From the NCBI RefSeq assembly GCF_005281345.1, contig NZ_SZXJ01000044.1, positions 62,337-126,336 of the forward strand: a stretch of DNA of 64,000 nucleotides, read 5' to 3'. Both the position numbers and the translations under genes were made by a program. This DNA comes from Citrobacter sp. wls619 (lineage in GTDB: Bacteria; Pseudomonadota; Gammaproteobacteria; Enterobacterales; Enterobacteriaceae). The notes beneath the pieces were generated by a model. It worked only from the letters and a program-made list of their open reading frames with translations. It ran no database searches and was not told the DNA's origin. Positions 1-8,589 of the stretch are shown here, piece by piece (position 1 is the stretch's first letter; each line of letters begins with the position of its first letter).

Positions 1-215
1 ACGGTTTTACGATTCAGTGGTTTGTCGGCCATGACGAACAGGCGGTGAATGAGCAGCTTTCACAGCTGACCGTGCCTGCACAGGATTATTTCATCTGGAT
101 AACTGGCGAAGGAAAAGTAGTGAAAAACCTGAGCGCCCGCTTTACTACTGAGGCTTTCGATCAGCAGTTGGTGCGTGCCGCGGCTTACTGGCATCAACGT
201 CGGAACGTTAATTAA
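1..215 (+). CDS. yqjH: YqjH, NADPH-dependent ferric-chelate (siderophore) reductase, 3' end only
   Basis: The reading frame is open from base 3 to the TAA at 213-215 and gives the last 70 residues. The segment FIWITGEGKVVKNLS followed by VRAAAYWH matches the C-terminal NADPH-binding end of the siderophore-interacting flavoprotein YqjH as I remember it from E. coli. The family reduces ferric siderophores in the cytoplasm with NADPH. The 5' part lies outside the window. Its stop overlaps the convergent stop of the AraC-type gene by three bases. In E. coli yqjH is next to ileX and mug; here those lie 22 kb away, so this gene marks the left edge of inserted accessory DNA. Confidence 0.85.
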   Translation, partial: GFTIQWFVGHDEQAVNEQLSQLTVPAQDYFIWITGEGKVVKNLSARFTTEAFDQQLVRAAAYWHQRRNVN

Positions 216-997
216 TAATGTGACGGTGAAACGCCAAACGCCTGGCGGAATGCATAACTAAACGCTGCGGTGCTTGAATATCCTACATCGAGCGCCACGG
301 CGGTTACGCTTTTATTTTTCTTCAGCATGAGTACAGACTCCAGAATTCGCATTTTTTGCTTCCAGACGCTGAAGGGTAATCCGGTTTCTTTTTTGAAATG
401 ACGCGAAAAGGTACGGGCAGACATACCCAAATGTTGTGCCCAATACTCTACTGAATGTTCCAGCGCCGGAGACGCTTGTATTGTTCGGCATACATTGGTT
501 AATTCGCGATCCTGCGGCCAGGGTAATACAAAGGCGACCTCTGGTAATTGCAGAATAATGTCCACCAGCACACTGACCAGTTTGCCTTCTTTTGACTGGC
601 TATCATAATGGCCTGAAATTGAATTCGTGGCGTAATGAATAAACTCTCTGGCGAAATCACTGATCGCCACGACTTTACACTCATGGATACTTTCTTCGAG
701 AAAGCCCGGTTTAATATCCAGATTCTCTAAATGCACATCATCCAGCGCCCAAACGGCATGCTCAGTATTATTGGGGATCCAGATGCCGTAATGCGCGGGG
801 ATTATCCAGCACTTGCCGGCGACATCAATACGCATACTGCCTTTGCGGGCAAAATGAAACTGCATAAAAGCGTGCGAGTGCTGCGGAACATGGTGGTTGG
901 CTTCAAGGACATAAGAGCGAAAGTAAACGTCCTGCGGCAGTTCTGCCATGGAATCGTCCGGGAAGGAATTCCAATGTTTATGTATGAGAGTTTCCAT
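212..997 (-). CDS. AraC-family transcriptional regulator (NimR/YeaM-like)
   Basis: A 261-residue protein with an N-terminal cupin-like ligand domain (HVPQHSHAFMQFHFARKG, then an IPAHYGIWIP stretch) and a C-terminal double helix-turn-helix of the AraC type (SARTFSRHFKKETG near residue 195, ending AFRQAFGVSPSHY). The frame stays open upstream to 1162, but the family domain starts right after METLIHKHWNSFPDD, so the ATG at 997 is preferred; a longer start would run into the divergent cfa-like gene. The organisation recalls the E. coli NimR/YeaM subgroup, whose members often control a neighbouring gene. Its natural target here would be the divergent cfa paralogue 130 bp away, which is an inference. 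The effector is unknown. Confidence 0.8.
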   Translation of the reverse strand: METLIHKHWNSFPDDSMAELPQDVYFRSYVLEANHHVPQHSHAFMQFHFARKGSMRIDVAGKCWIIPAHYGIWIPNNTEHAVWALDDVHLENLDIKPGFLEESIHECKVVAISDFAREFIHYATNSISGHYDSQSKEGKLVSVLVDIILQLPEVAFVLPWPQDRELTNVCRTIQASPALEHSVEYWAQHLGMSARTFSRHFKKETGLPFSVWKQKMRILESVLMLKKNKSVTAVALDVGYSSTAAFSYAFRQAFGVSPSHY

Positions 998-1127
998 ATT
1001 GAATTCGATTCTGCTTCCGGTGAGGTGGCCGCTGCTCGATAGATCTTGTCCGCAAATCATAATACATACATTCTTTTTTCCATAATAATCTTGCGTAATA
1101 ATTAATAGCCCACTTTTGGTAAATACC

Positions 1128-2282
1128 ATGAACACGCTTTGTTCAGACGCTGTCATCGTCAATGAAACAAATGATAACTGGACCCGAATGGGAAAAGAGC
1201 TGCTCCAGCAAGCAGATATTCAGATCAATGGTTCCCGCCCCTGGGACATTCAACTTCATCATGCCGGTTTCTTTAAACGGGTGCTGCAACAAGGTTCCCT
1301 GGGGCTTGGCGAAAGCTATATGGAAGGCTGGTGGGACTGTGAACGCCTCGATGTTCTGTTCTGCAAAATCCTGAAAGCAAAACTCGACCAGCAAATGCCG
1401 GGAAATCTGAAGGATATATTGCGTATTGCCAGCGCCCGCCTGTTTAATTTGCAGTCTCGCAGTCGTGCGTGGATTGTCGGTAAAGAACACTACGATATTG
1501 GCAACGATCTCTTTGCGCTCATGCTGGATCCCCACATGCAATATTCCTGTGGCTACTGGAAAGAGGCTACCACCTTAGAAGACGCGCAAAACGCCAAATT
1601 AAAAATGATTTGCGAGAAGCTGCAACTGAAACCGGGTATGCGTTTACTGGATATTGGTTGCGGTTGGGGTGGACTGGCCGAATATGCGGCGCGCCATTAT
1701 GGCGTGGCGGTAGAAGGCGTCACTATCTCGAAAGAGCAGCAAAAAATGGCGCAGCAGCGCTGTGAAGGCCTGGATGTGACCATCCTGCTTCAGGATTATC
1801 GTGACCTCGACAAGCACTACGATCGTATTGTCTCCGTGGGGATGTTCGAGCATGTGGGGCCAAAAAATTACGATACCTATTTCAGTATTGCTGACCGCTG
1901 TTTGAAATCGGACGGATTGTTCCTGCTGCATACCATTGGTAGCAATAAAAAAGGGATGAGCGTTGATCCGTGGATCAATAAATATATTTTCCCGAATGGC
2001 TGCTTACCGGCGATTTCTCATATTGCTGAAGCGAGCGAGTCGCGATTCGTGATGGAAGACTGGCATAACTTTGGCAGTGACTATGATAAAACGCTGATGG
2101 CCTGGCATGCGCGGTTTAATCAGGCGTGGCCGGAGCTGTCATCGCGTTATTCCGCGACCTTCAGAAGGATGTTCAATTATTACCTGTGCGCTTGTGCCGG
2201 TGCGTTCCGCGCCAGAGATATTGAGCTGTGGCAAGTATTGTTTAGCCGGGGCGTAGAAGGCGGTATTCGCGTCTATCGCTAA
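1128..2282 (+). CDS. cyclopropane-fatty-acyl-phospholipid synthase paralogue
   Basis: 384 residues, about the length of E. coli Cfa (382) and clearly homologous along the whole chain. It has an N-terminal lipid-binding domain (LGLGESYMEGWWDCERLD) and a SAM-dependent methyltransferase domain with the glycine-rich motif LLDIGCGWGGLAEYAARHYG near residue 175, then VTISKEQQ, SVGMFEHVGPKNYDTYF and the C-terminal CAGAFRARDIELWQV. Cfa adds a methylene group from SAM across double bonds of membrane phospholipid acyl chains. The housekeeping cfa is normally elsewhere in the chromosome, so this is probably a second copy, though that cannot be checked in this window. The ATG at 1128 is preferred over an in-frame TTG at 1116. 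The divergent AraC gene may regulate it. Confidence 0.85.
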   Translation: MNTLCSDAVIVNETNDNWTRMGKELLQQADIQINGSRPWDIQLHHAGFFKRVLQQGSLGLGESYMEGWWDCERLDVLFCKILKAKLDQQMPGNLKDILRIASARLFNLQSRSRAWIVGKEHYDIGNDLFALMLDPHMQYSCGYWKEATTLEDAQNAKLKMICEKLQLKPGMRLLDIGCGWGGLAEYAARHYGVAVEGVTISKEQQKMAQQRCEGLDVTILLQDYRDLDKHYDRIVSVGMFEHVGPKNYDTYFSIADRCLKSDGLFLLHTIGSNKKGMSVDPWINKYIFPNGCLPAISHIAEASESRFVMEDWHNFGSDYDKTLMAWHARFNQAWPELSSRYSATFRRMFNYYLCACAGAFRARDIELWQVLFSRGVEGGIRVYR

Positions 2283-2372
2283 TATGCAGCCGGATGGCGG
2301 TGTAAACGCCTTATCCGGCCTACAAAGGTTTGCACTCGTAGGCCTGATAAGCGAAGCGCATCAGGCACTTAT
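2283..2372. repeat. REP/BIME palindromic units
   Basis: Two palindromic units follow the cfa-like stop: CCGGATGGCGG...CGCCTTATCCGG, and TAGGCCTGATAAGCG...GCATCAGGC in the opposite sense. These are typical enterobacterial REP sequences between convergent genes, probably folding at mRNA 3' ends. Confidence 0.85.
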
Positions 2373-2375
2373 GGC

Positions 2376-4034
2376 TTAACCCAACTCACACTCTGCCAGT
2401 GCTTTAAATACCATGGCGACGGCGTGTGCGCCGGGGTCCATATTGCCCAGCAGGCTTTCACCGCTGAGATACGACGCACGACCCGCGTTGGCTTTGCTCG
2501 ACAGACAGGTACGTTCTGCACCTGCCTGTGCGGCGTCAAAAGCGGCTTGCAGGTTTTGCGGTTGTGCCAGCAGAGACGTCAGCGCGGGTTGCAGCGCATC
2601 AATCATCGTACGGTCACCCTCGTCTGCACCACCGTAGAATTTCATCTGCGCCAGCCCAGTGTTCAGGGCTTCGGCAACATCAGCCCCTTGCTCCAGCTTC
2701 TGCCCGGCGGCGGTAAAGAAGATTGACATCAGTACGCCGCTGGACCCGCCCATCACCACGGTCAGGCGTTCGCCGATCAGGGCGAACAGCGTGGCGAGGT
2801 TATCCAGTGGAAGCTGCTGGCGATGCAGCAGGTCAGCGATTTCACGTGCACCAGCGGCAAAAGTTGAACCTGTATCACCATCGCCGACTTTGGCATCCAG
2901 CGCGTTGAGGTGTGTTTCCAGATCGGAAAGCGTTCCGGTGACCTGCTCAATAATCCCGGCGACCAGCGTGTTGGCTGAAGGCTGGAATTCGACGCGCGCG
3001 CTGCGCTGCGATGATGGCACACAGTTGATTTCGCGTGGTGGGACAGGCGTCGGCCAGCTGCTGGTTTCGACTTCGGTTAACAGTGCTTTTTCGATGCTCT
3101 CTTCCAGTACGATGGCGGTCAGCGAGAAACCTTTCATATCCAGGGCGGTGACCAGCGAGGCCGGGCCAATCAGCCAGTCGATACGCGGATGCAGTGGGCT
3201 GTTTGCCAGTTCACGAGTGATAATAGCCATTTCAGCAACGGACACGCCGCCCAGATTATTAATCATCACCGCCAGACGGCCGGTTTCCGGCAGTGCCGCC
3301 ATCAGTTTATCGACCATCAGAGTCACCACCTGCGCACTGTTTTGGGTAGCGATAACCGAGGCGCCAGGCTCGCCGTGAATGCCCATGCCCAGTTCGGCAT
3401 GGCCCGCATGATGGCGCGGTGCGGCGTCGGTTTCCTGCGGCAGGTGGCAACTGGAAATGGCGACGCCCAGGCTGAAGGTGTTACTTGCCGCATACTGCGC
3501 TTCACGCAGGACGGTCGCGAGGTTGTAACCGCGTTCAGCGAAATAGCCTGCCACTTTATGAACCAGGATAGTGCCCGCAATCCCGCGAGGGTGCTTGTTA
3601 TCCGGCAGGGAGATATCGTCGCCGACAATCAGCATTTCGACGTTATAGCCAAGGCGGCGTGCTTTTTCGGCGGCGAGGCCGAAGTTAAGACGATCGCCGG
3701 TGTAATTTTTAACGATCAACAGACAGCCTGCCTCGCCAGTTACCGCCTGGATTGCGGTCAGCACTGCATCTACGCTCGGGGACGCAAACACGTCGCCACA
3801 GACTGCCGCGGTCAACATCCCTTTGCCGATAAAGCCAACGTGGGCGGGTTCGTGTCCTGAGCCGCCACCGGAGATCACCGCCACGTTATCTTTGTTGAGA
3901 TCGCGACGAACCACGATGCGAATAGCCGGATCGCTTTCCAGACGCGCCAGATTGTTCCACGGACTGGTGATAATCGTACCGTCGATGACGTCGTTAACGA
4001 GTTGGGTACGCTGATTAAAAAAGAATTGAGACAT
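2376..4034 (-). CDS. dhaK: dihydroxyacetone kinase (ATP-dependent, DhaK)
   Basis: 552 residues, the length of the well-known C. freundii enzyme and near-identical to it as remembered. The N-terminal K domain (about 1-330) binds dihydroxyacetone covalently through His220 (GMGIHGEPGAS) and has the SGGGSGHEPAH loop at 55-65. The C-terminal L domain holds the ATP site, with the Mg-binding aspartates in DAKVGDGDTGSTFA and the GGSSGVLMS loop. It phosphorylates dihydroxyacetone made by DhaD and so feeds glycolysis. The ATG at 4034 (MSQFFFNQRT) sits behind a GAGGAG ribosome site; the frame extends ten codons further upstream. It is transcribed away from dhaD, with paired palindromes in the shared 562-bp promoter region. 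Confidence 0.96.
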   Translation of the reverse strand: MSQFFFNQRTQLVNDVIDGTIITSPWNNLARLESDPAIRIVVRRDLNKDNVAVISGGGSGHEPAHVGFIGKGMLTAAVCGDVFASPSVDAVLTAIQAVTGEAGCLLIVKNYTGDRLNFGLAAEKARRLGYNVEMLIVGDDISLPDNKHPRGIAGTILVHKVAGYFAERGYNLATVLREAQYAASNTFSLGVAISSCHLPQETDAAPRHHAGHAELGMGIHGEPGASVIATQNSAQVVTLMVDKLMAALPETGRLAVMINNLGGVSVAEMAIITRELANSPLHPRIDWLIGPASLVTALDMKGFSLTAIVLEESIEKALLTEVETSSWPTPVPPREINCVPSSQRSARVEFQPSANTLVAGIIEQVTGTLSDLETHLNALDAKVGDGDTGSTFAAGAREIADLLHRQQLPLDNLATLFALIGERLTVVMGGSSGVLMSIFFTAAGQKLEQGADVAEALNTGLAQMKFYGGADEGDRTMIDALQPALTSLLAQPQNLQAAFDAAQAGAERTCLSSKANAGRASYLSGESLLGNMDPGAHAVAMVFKALAECELG

Positions 4035-4146
4035 AACGGCTCCTCGAGGTTGAGTGTAAGACAAACCCCCGAATGCATTGTCATGGTGCGGAGGCGATGG
4101 GGAGATTCTGGCGGAGTCAGCGTGGAAAAAAACAGCGGCAAAATGA

Positions 4147-4192
4147 GTTTCATTACGGAACGTAATTGTTATTTTTTGTTCCGTAATGGAAC
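4147..4192. promoter_or_regulatory. paired GTTYC-N5-GGAAC palindromes, dhaK side (candidate DhaR operator)
   Basis: GTTTCATTACGGAAC at 4147-4161 and GTTCCGTAATGGAAC at 4178-4192. Both have five-base arms and a five-base spacer, and their starts are 31 bp apart, about three helical turns. The same 15-bp pattern recurs as pairs at 4401/4433 and 10417/10448, all within dha promoter regions. That DhaR is the binder is inferred from this distribution. Confidence 0.6.
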
Positions 4193-4400
4193 GTATTTGT
4201 GCGAGGAACGATCACAATGCGAGCCCGCTCGACTTTTTTATCGCCTTTTCAGTGTTGGCCACACTGCACAGTAAACGTTTTGTTACTGCTTTTAACGGCG
4301 TCAGAGAGGGGCAAAGGGAATTTGATTTTCGCGTTCTGTAAGGATTTGTCGGTAAATGAACGGATCGGGATCGCAAACCCCAGTATTTTTATGGTTAATC

Positions 4401-4447
4401 GTTTCAATATGGAACGCATGTTATTTTTATCTGTTTCATATCAGAAC
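4401..4447. promoter_or_regulatory. paired GTTTC-N5-RGAAC palindromes, dhaD side (candidate DhaR operator)
   Basis: GTTTCAATATGGAAC at 4401-4415 and GTTTCATATCAGAAC at 4433-4447, starts 32 bp apart. They lie 150-196 bp upstream of the dhaD start codon and match the layout of the dhaK-side and dhaB-side pairs. Confidence 0.6.
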
Positions 4448-4596
4448 AAAAAGACGAATGATTTTTTTGTTCCCGCTTCGCCATACAGTTATTGCATCGC
4501 TCCGGTACCTCCCGTTTTCGCCGTTCGCAACAGGCTAAACAGGTTAACGCCAGGGCTCACCATGTAAAAACATGTACTTATTTGAGGATGAAAGGA

Positions 4597-5694
4597 ATGC
4601 TAAAAGTTATTCAATCTCCAGCCAAATATCTCCAGGGTCCTGACGCTTCTACCTTATTTGGTCAATACGCTAAAAATCTGGCAGACAGCTTTTTCGTGAT
4701 TGCAGATGACTTCGTCATGAAACTGGCGGGAGACAAAGTACTCAATGGCCTGCACAGCCACGGTATTAGCTGCCACGCGGAACGCTTCAATGGCGAATGC
4801 AGCCATGTTGAAATTAATCGCCTGATTGCCATTCTGAAGCAGCACGGTTGCCGTGGTGTGGTTGGGATTGGCGGTGGGAAAACGCTGGATACCGCCAAAG
4901 CGATTGGCTACTACCAGAAACTGCCGGTGGTGGTGATTCCAACTATCGCCTCAACGGATGCGCCAACCAGTGCGCTGTCTGTTATCTATACCGAAGCCGG
5001 TGAGTTCGAAGAATATCTGATCTACCCGAAAAACCCGGATATGGTTGTCATGGATACGGCAATTATCGCTAAAGCGCCGGTACGTCTGCTGGTGGCCGGA
5101 ATGGGCGATGCGCTCTCGACCTGGTTTGAAGCAAAAGCGTGTTTTGATGCCAGAGCGACCAGCATGGCGGGGGGACAGTCCACGGCGGCAGCCCTGAGCC
5201 TGGCGCGCTTGTGCTATGATACGCTGCTGGCAGAAGGTGAAAAGGCGCGTCTGGCGGCGCAAGCTGGCGTGGTGACCGATGCCCTGGAACGTATCGTGGA
5301 AGCGAACACCTATCTCAGCGGCATTGGCTTTGAAAGCAGTGGTCTTGCGGGGGCACACGCCATCCATAATGGCTTCACCATTCTGGAAGAGTGCCACCAT
5401 TTGTATCACGGTGAAAAAGTGGCGTTTGGTACGCTGGCGCAACTGGTACTGCAGAACAGCCCGATGGAAGAGATCGAAACGGTGCTGAATTTCTGCCAGA
5501 AAGTGGATCTGCCGGTAACGCTGGCGCAAATGGGCGTGAAAGACGGCATCGACGCTAAGATTATGGCCGTTGCGAAAGCCACCTGCGCGGAAGGTGAAAC
5601 CATTCACAATATGCCGTTCCCGGTGACGCCTGAAAGCGTCCATGCCGCTATTCTGACGGCAGACCTGCTGGGACAGCAGTGGCTGGCGCGTTAA
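4597..5694 (+). CDS. dhaD: NAD-dependent glycerol dehydrogenase
   Basis: 365 residues, an iron/zinc-type polyol dehydrogenase (GldA/DhaD family). It shows the nucleotide-binding GIGGGKTLDTAKA near residue 90, TIASTDAPTSALSVIY, and metal ligands in AGMGDALSTWFEAK and in the histidine motifs GAHAIHNGF and HLYHGEKVAFG. It oxidises glycerol to dihydroxyacetone in the cytoplasm, the first step of the oxidative branch completed by DhaK. The frame is open upstream, but the ATG at 4597 follows GAGGATGAAAGGA and gives the C. freundii length. dhaR follows 86 bp downstream on the same strand; a hairpin at 5731-5757 lies between them. Confidence 0.96.
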   Translation: MLKVIQSPAKYLQGPDASTLFGQYAKNLADSFFVIADDFVMKLAGDKVLNGLHSHGISCHAERFNGECSHVEINRLIAILKQHGCRGVVGIGGGKTLDTAKAIGYYQKLPVVVIPTIASTDAPTSALSVIYTEAGEFEEYLIYPKNPDMVVMDTAIIAKAPVRLLVAGMGDALSTWFEAKACFDARATSMAGGQSTAAALSLARLCYDTLLAEGEKARLAAQAGVVTDALERIVEANTYLSGIGFESSGLAGAHAIHNGFTILEECHHLYHGEKVAFGTLAQLVLQNSPMEEIETVLNFCQKVDLPVTLAQMGVKDGIDAKIMAVAKATCAEGETIHNMPFPVTPESVHAAILTADLLGQQWLAR

Positions 5695-5730
5695 TCAGAC
5701 GTCGGTAAGTCCTTTATTCGGCATCTTCTC

Positions 5731-5757
5731 CCCCTCTGACAGTCTCTGCCGGAGGGG
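5731..5757 (+). terminator. hairpin between dhaD and dhaR
   Basis: CCCCTCTG at 5731-5738 pairs with CGGAGGGG at 5750-5757, one wobble pair. No T-run follows, so it is at best a weak or partial terminator, or a processing structure lowering dhaR expression. Confidence 0.4.
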
Positions 5758-5780
5758 TTGTCTATGGTAAAACAGCGGAA

Positions 5781-7712
5781 ATGGATATGACGGCGCACAC
5801 TCATGGCATCGGGAAGGAAGTCTCTTCGGTCATTGCTCAGTCATGGCATCGTTGCAGCAAGTTTATGCAACGGGAAACCTGGCAGGCACCGCATCAGGCG
5901 CAGGGACTGACTTTTGCGTCGATTTGTCGTCGTAAGACTGCGCTGCTGACGATTGGACAGGCCGCGCTGGAAGATGCCTGGGAGTTTATGGATGGACGTT
6001 CGTGCGCGCTGCTGATTCTGGATGAATCGGCTTGTATTCTCAGCCGGTGCGGCGATCCGCAGACGGTGGAACAGCTGGCGGAACTTGGCTTTCGTGACGG
6101 TAGCTACTGTGCGGAAAGCATTATCGGCAGTTGTGCGCTATCGCTGGCAACGATGCCAGGGCAGCCGACAAAAACCTCTGGCGATCAGCATTTTAAGCAG
6201 GCGCTGCATCCGTGGTCGTTCTGCTCTACCCCGGTCTTTGATAACCATGGGCGGCTGTTTGGCTCCATTTCCCTGTGCTGCCTGGTGGAGCATGAGTGCG
6301 TTTCCGATCTCTCCCTGACGCTGGCGATTGCCAGAGAAGTCGGCAACTCTTTGCTGACCGACAGCCTGTTGGCCGAATCTAACCGCCATCTGAATCAGAT
6401 GTATGGGCTGTTAGAGAGCATGGATGATGGCGTAATGGCGTGGAACGAGCAGGGCGTTCTGCAGTTTCTTAATGCCCGTGCCGCTTTGCTTTTACATCTG
6501 GACGCGCAGGCCAGCCAGGGTAAAAACATTAATGACCTGGTTAATCTGCCCACCTTGCTGCGCAGGGCGATCAAACATGCTCGCGGCCTGAATCACGTCG
6601 AAGTGACTTTCGAAAGCCAGCACCAGTTTGTTGATGCTGTTATTACTCTGAAACCCATCGTTGAAGAACAGGGCAACAGCTTTATTCTGCTGCTTCATCC
6701 CGTTGAACAAATGCGCCAGTTGATGACCAGCCAGCTCGGGAAAGTCAGCCACACCTTTGAACAGATGTCGACGGATGACCCGGAAACCCGTCGGCTGATC
6801 CATTTTGGTCGCCAGGCGGCGCGAGGGAGTTTCCCTATTCTGTTGTGTGGTGAAGAGGGGGTGGGTAAAGAGCTATTGAGCCAGGCTATTCACAATGAAA
6901 GTGAACGCGCCAGCGGGCCATATATCGCCGTTAACTGCCAACTGTATGCCAACAGCGTGCTGGGGCAGGATTTTATGGGCAGTGCGCCAACCGATGATGA
7001 AAACGGTCGGCTGAGCCGCCTTGAGCTGGCGAACGGCGGTACGCTGTTTCTGGAAAAAATTGAGTATCTGGCACCCGAGTTGCAATCCGCGTTGTTGCAG
7101 GTTATCAAGCAGGGCGTACTGACCCGGCTTGATGCCCGCCGCCTGATCCCGGTCGATGTGAAAGTGATTGCCACTACCACGGTTGATCTCGCCAACCTGG
7201 TGGAGCAAAACCGCTTTAGCCGCCAACTGTATTACGCGTTACACTCCTTTGAAATTGTTATTCCACCGCTGCGGGCACGGCGTAACAGCATTCCAGCGCT
7301 GATTCATACCCGCTTAAATAGCCTGAAAAAACGCTTTTCATCCAGTCTGAAGCTGGACGATGACGCGCTGGCACAATTGGTTGCCTACTCGTGGCCAGGC
7401 AATGATTTTGAGCTCAACAGCATTATCGAAAATATCGCCATCAGTAGCGACAATGGCCATATTCGCCTGAGCAATCTGCCGGATTATCTGTTTGCCGAAC
7501 GTCCGGGCCTGGAGACTGCATCATCGCTGCTGCCAGCCAGCCTGACGTTTACCGCCATCGAAAAAGAGGCGATTATCCATGCCGCCCGCGTCACCAGCGG
7601 ACGTGTGCAGGAAATGTCGCAACTGTTGAATATTGGCCGCACCACCTTGTGGCGCAAGATGAAACAGTACGACATCGATGCCAGCCAGTTTAAGCGCAAA
7701 CATCTGGAGTAG
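5781..7712 (+). CDS. dhaR: DhaR, transcriptional activator of the dha regulon
   Basis: 643 residues with the layout of an enhancer-binding-protein-like activator: an N-terminal GAF-like sensor (about 40-190), a PAS-like segment (about 205-310, MYGLLESMDDGVMAWNEQG), an AAA+ domain (about 330-570) and a C-terminal Fis-type helix-turn-helix (VQEMSQLLNIGRTTLWRKM). Walker A is GEEGVGKE near residue 357. Walker B is GGTLFLEKIE where active members have GGTLFLDEI, and the sigma-54 GAFTGA loop is absent. This fits what is known of E. coli DhaR, which activates a sigma-70 promoter and does not use sigma-54. It is expected to turn on dhaK, dhaD and the dehydratase and dhaT operons. The last 23 bases overlap the convergent orfW. 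Confidence 0.93.
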   Translation: MDMTAHTHGIGKEVSSVIAQSWHRCSKFMQRETWQAPHQAQGLTFASICRRKTALLTIGQAALEDAWEFMDGRSCALLILDESACILSRCGDPQTVEQLAELGFRDGSYCAESIIGSCALSLATMPGQPTKTSGDQHFKQALHPWSFCSTPVFDNHGRLFGSISLCCLVEHECVSDLSLTLAIAREVGNSLLTDSLLAESNRHLNQMYGLLESMDDGVMAWNEQGVLQFLNARAALLLHLDAQASQGKNINDLVNLPTLLRRAIKHARGLNHVEVTFESQHQFVDAVITLKPIVEEQGNSFILLLHPVEQMRQLMTSQLGKVSHTFEQMSTDDPETRRLIHFGRQAARGSFPILLCGEEGVGKELLSQAIHNESERASGPYIAVNCQLYANSVLGQDFMGSAPTDDENGRLSRLELANGGTLFLEKIEYLAPELQSALLQVIKQGVLTRLDARRLIPVDVKVIATTTVDLANLVEQNRFSRQLYYALHSFEIVIPPLRARRNSIPALIHTRLNSLKKRFSSSLKLDDDALAQLVAYSWPGNDFELNSIIENIAISSDNGHIRLSNLPDYLFAERPGLETASSLLPASLTFTAIEKEAIIHAARVTSGRVQEMSQLLNIGRTTLWRKMKQYDIDASQFKRKHLE

Positions 7713-8220
7713 TTTCTTCGATCCTCGCCATCGAGAAGAGGGCATCTGACAGACGATTGATGTAGCGCTTAAGCTCATCACGCAGCGTCAACGTTCTGTC
7801 CATGGCGATGAGGAGTCGCTCCAGCCGACGTGCCAGCGTGCGCGCAACATGCAACTGTGCCGATGCGAGGTTTTTCCCCGGAACAACAAACTCTTTTAGC
7901 GGACCGCTTTGCGCCATATTGCGGTCAATACGCTGCTCCAGCGCCTGAATATCCTCTTCGCCAATACGCTGTTTTAAGCGAGTAAGTCCTTTCTCATCGC
8001 TGGCAAGTTCCGCGCCGAGCACAAACAGCGTTTTCTGGATGGTATGTAAATCCTGGCGAAGCGCTGTCAGGCGCGTGCTGGCGTAGCAGACGCCAAGCTG
8101 GGAAATCAGTTCGTCCACGGTGCCATAGGCATTCACGCGGATATCGTCTTTGTCGATACGGCTGCCGCCAAACAGCGCGGTCGTGCCCTTATCGCCAGTG
8201 CGGGTATAGATACGGTACAT
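7690..8220 (-). CDS. PduO-type ATP:cob(I)alamin adenosyltransferase (OrfW)
   Basis: 176 residues with the hallmark N-terminus YTRTGDKGTTALFGG (ATP-binding), then VNAYGTVDELISQLG, and C-terminal VARTLARRLERLL with ELKRYINRLSDALF. The family transfers adenosyl from ATP to cob(I)alamin, making the coenzyme B12 needed by the glycerol dehydratase DhaBCE. It is the gene called orfW in the C. freundii dha regulon. It is last in the operon orfY-dhaT-dhaG-orfW; its ATG directly follows the dhaG stop, suggesting translational coupling. Its 3' end overlaps dhaR tail to tail. Confidence 0.93.
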   Translation of the reverse strand: MYRIYTRTGDKGTTALFGGSRIDKDDIRVNAYGTVDELISQLGVCYASTRLTALRQDLHTIQKTLFVLGAELASDEKGLTRLKQRIGEEDIQALEQRIDRNMAQSGPLKEFVVPGKNLASAQLHVARTLARRLERLLIAMDRTLTLRDELKRYINRLSDALFSMARIEETTPDVCA

Positions 8221-8574
8221 TTATTTTATCTCGCTGAAAGGAAGCACTTTGACCAGTTGACCAGCATTGGCGCCAAGCGTGCGGATCTGCGCCATTCCGG
8301 CGGTGATATGACCACGGACCAGCGCCCGATCCTCGGGCAACTGGGCGTGGGTTAAAGCAATATCACCCGTGGCGTTGAGACCAAGACCGACACGTAGCGT
8401 TGAGCTTTTGGCCGCAAGTTTGCTCAACGCCAGCGCACAGTCATTCTCGTCGCAACAGACAGTCCGGCACGGGACGCCTTGCTCTTCCAGTCCCCAGCAC
8501 AGTTCATCAAGCGCGCGGGTATCCTGCCAGCGTGGGTGATAAAACAGATGTACGCCCGGTGATGAAAGTGACAT
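8221..8574 (-). CDS. dhaG: glycerol dehydratase reactivase small subunit (DhaG/OrfX)
   Basis: 117 residues, the size of DhaG/GdrB/PduH-type small subunits, with the expected start VHLFYHPRWQDTRALDELCWGLEEQG, a GVPCRTV segment and an ALVRGHITAG stretch. With DhaF it forms the chaperone-like factor that swaps damaged cobalamin out of the dehydratase at the cost of ATP. It is separated from dhaF, which sits in the forward dhaBCEF operon, as in C. freundii. It lies 15 bp after dhaT and abuts orfW. Confidence 0.92.
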   Translation of the reverse strand: MSLSSPGVHLFYHPRWQDTRALDELCWGLEEQGVPCRTVCCDENDCALALSKLAAKSSTLRVGLGLNATGDIALTHAQLPEDRALVRGHITAGMAQIRTLGANAGQLVKVLPFSEIK

Positions 8575-8589
8575 TGCGCCCCCTTTGGA

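Larger units (their letters stand above)
4035..4596. promoter_or_regulatory. divergent dhaK/dhaD promoter region
   Basis: 562 bp without a supported gene between the divergent dhaK and dhaD starts. It carries two pairs of 15-bp palindromes described separately, one pair nearer dhaK and one nearer dhaD. I could not fix -35/-10 boxes with confidence. The open frames crossing it have no family features and are treated as chance. Confidence 0.7.

Noticed and set aside
1116-1127. TTG at 1116 as start of the cfa-like gene
   Set aside because: The ATG four codons later gives the Cfa length and is a standard start.
2659-3860. Long open frames antisense to dhaK
   Set aside because: No family features, and they are explained by the codon bias of dhaK on the other strand.
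4185-4220. CRP-like site (TGTGC ... TCACA) upstream of dhaK
   Set aside because: The spacing between half-sites is nine bases where CRP needs six.
4199-4567. 122-codon open frame in the dhaK-dhaD gap
   Set aside because: It spans the paired palindromes, lacks a ribosome site, and shows no family motif.
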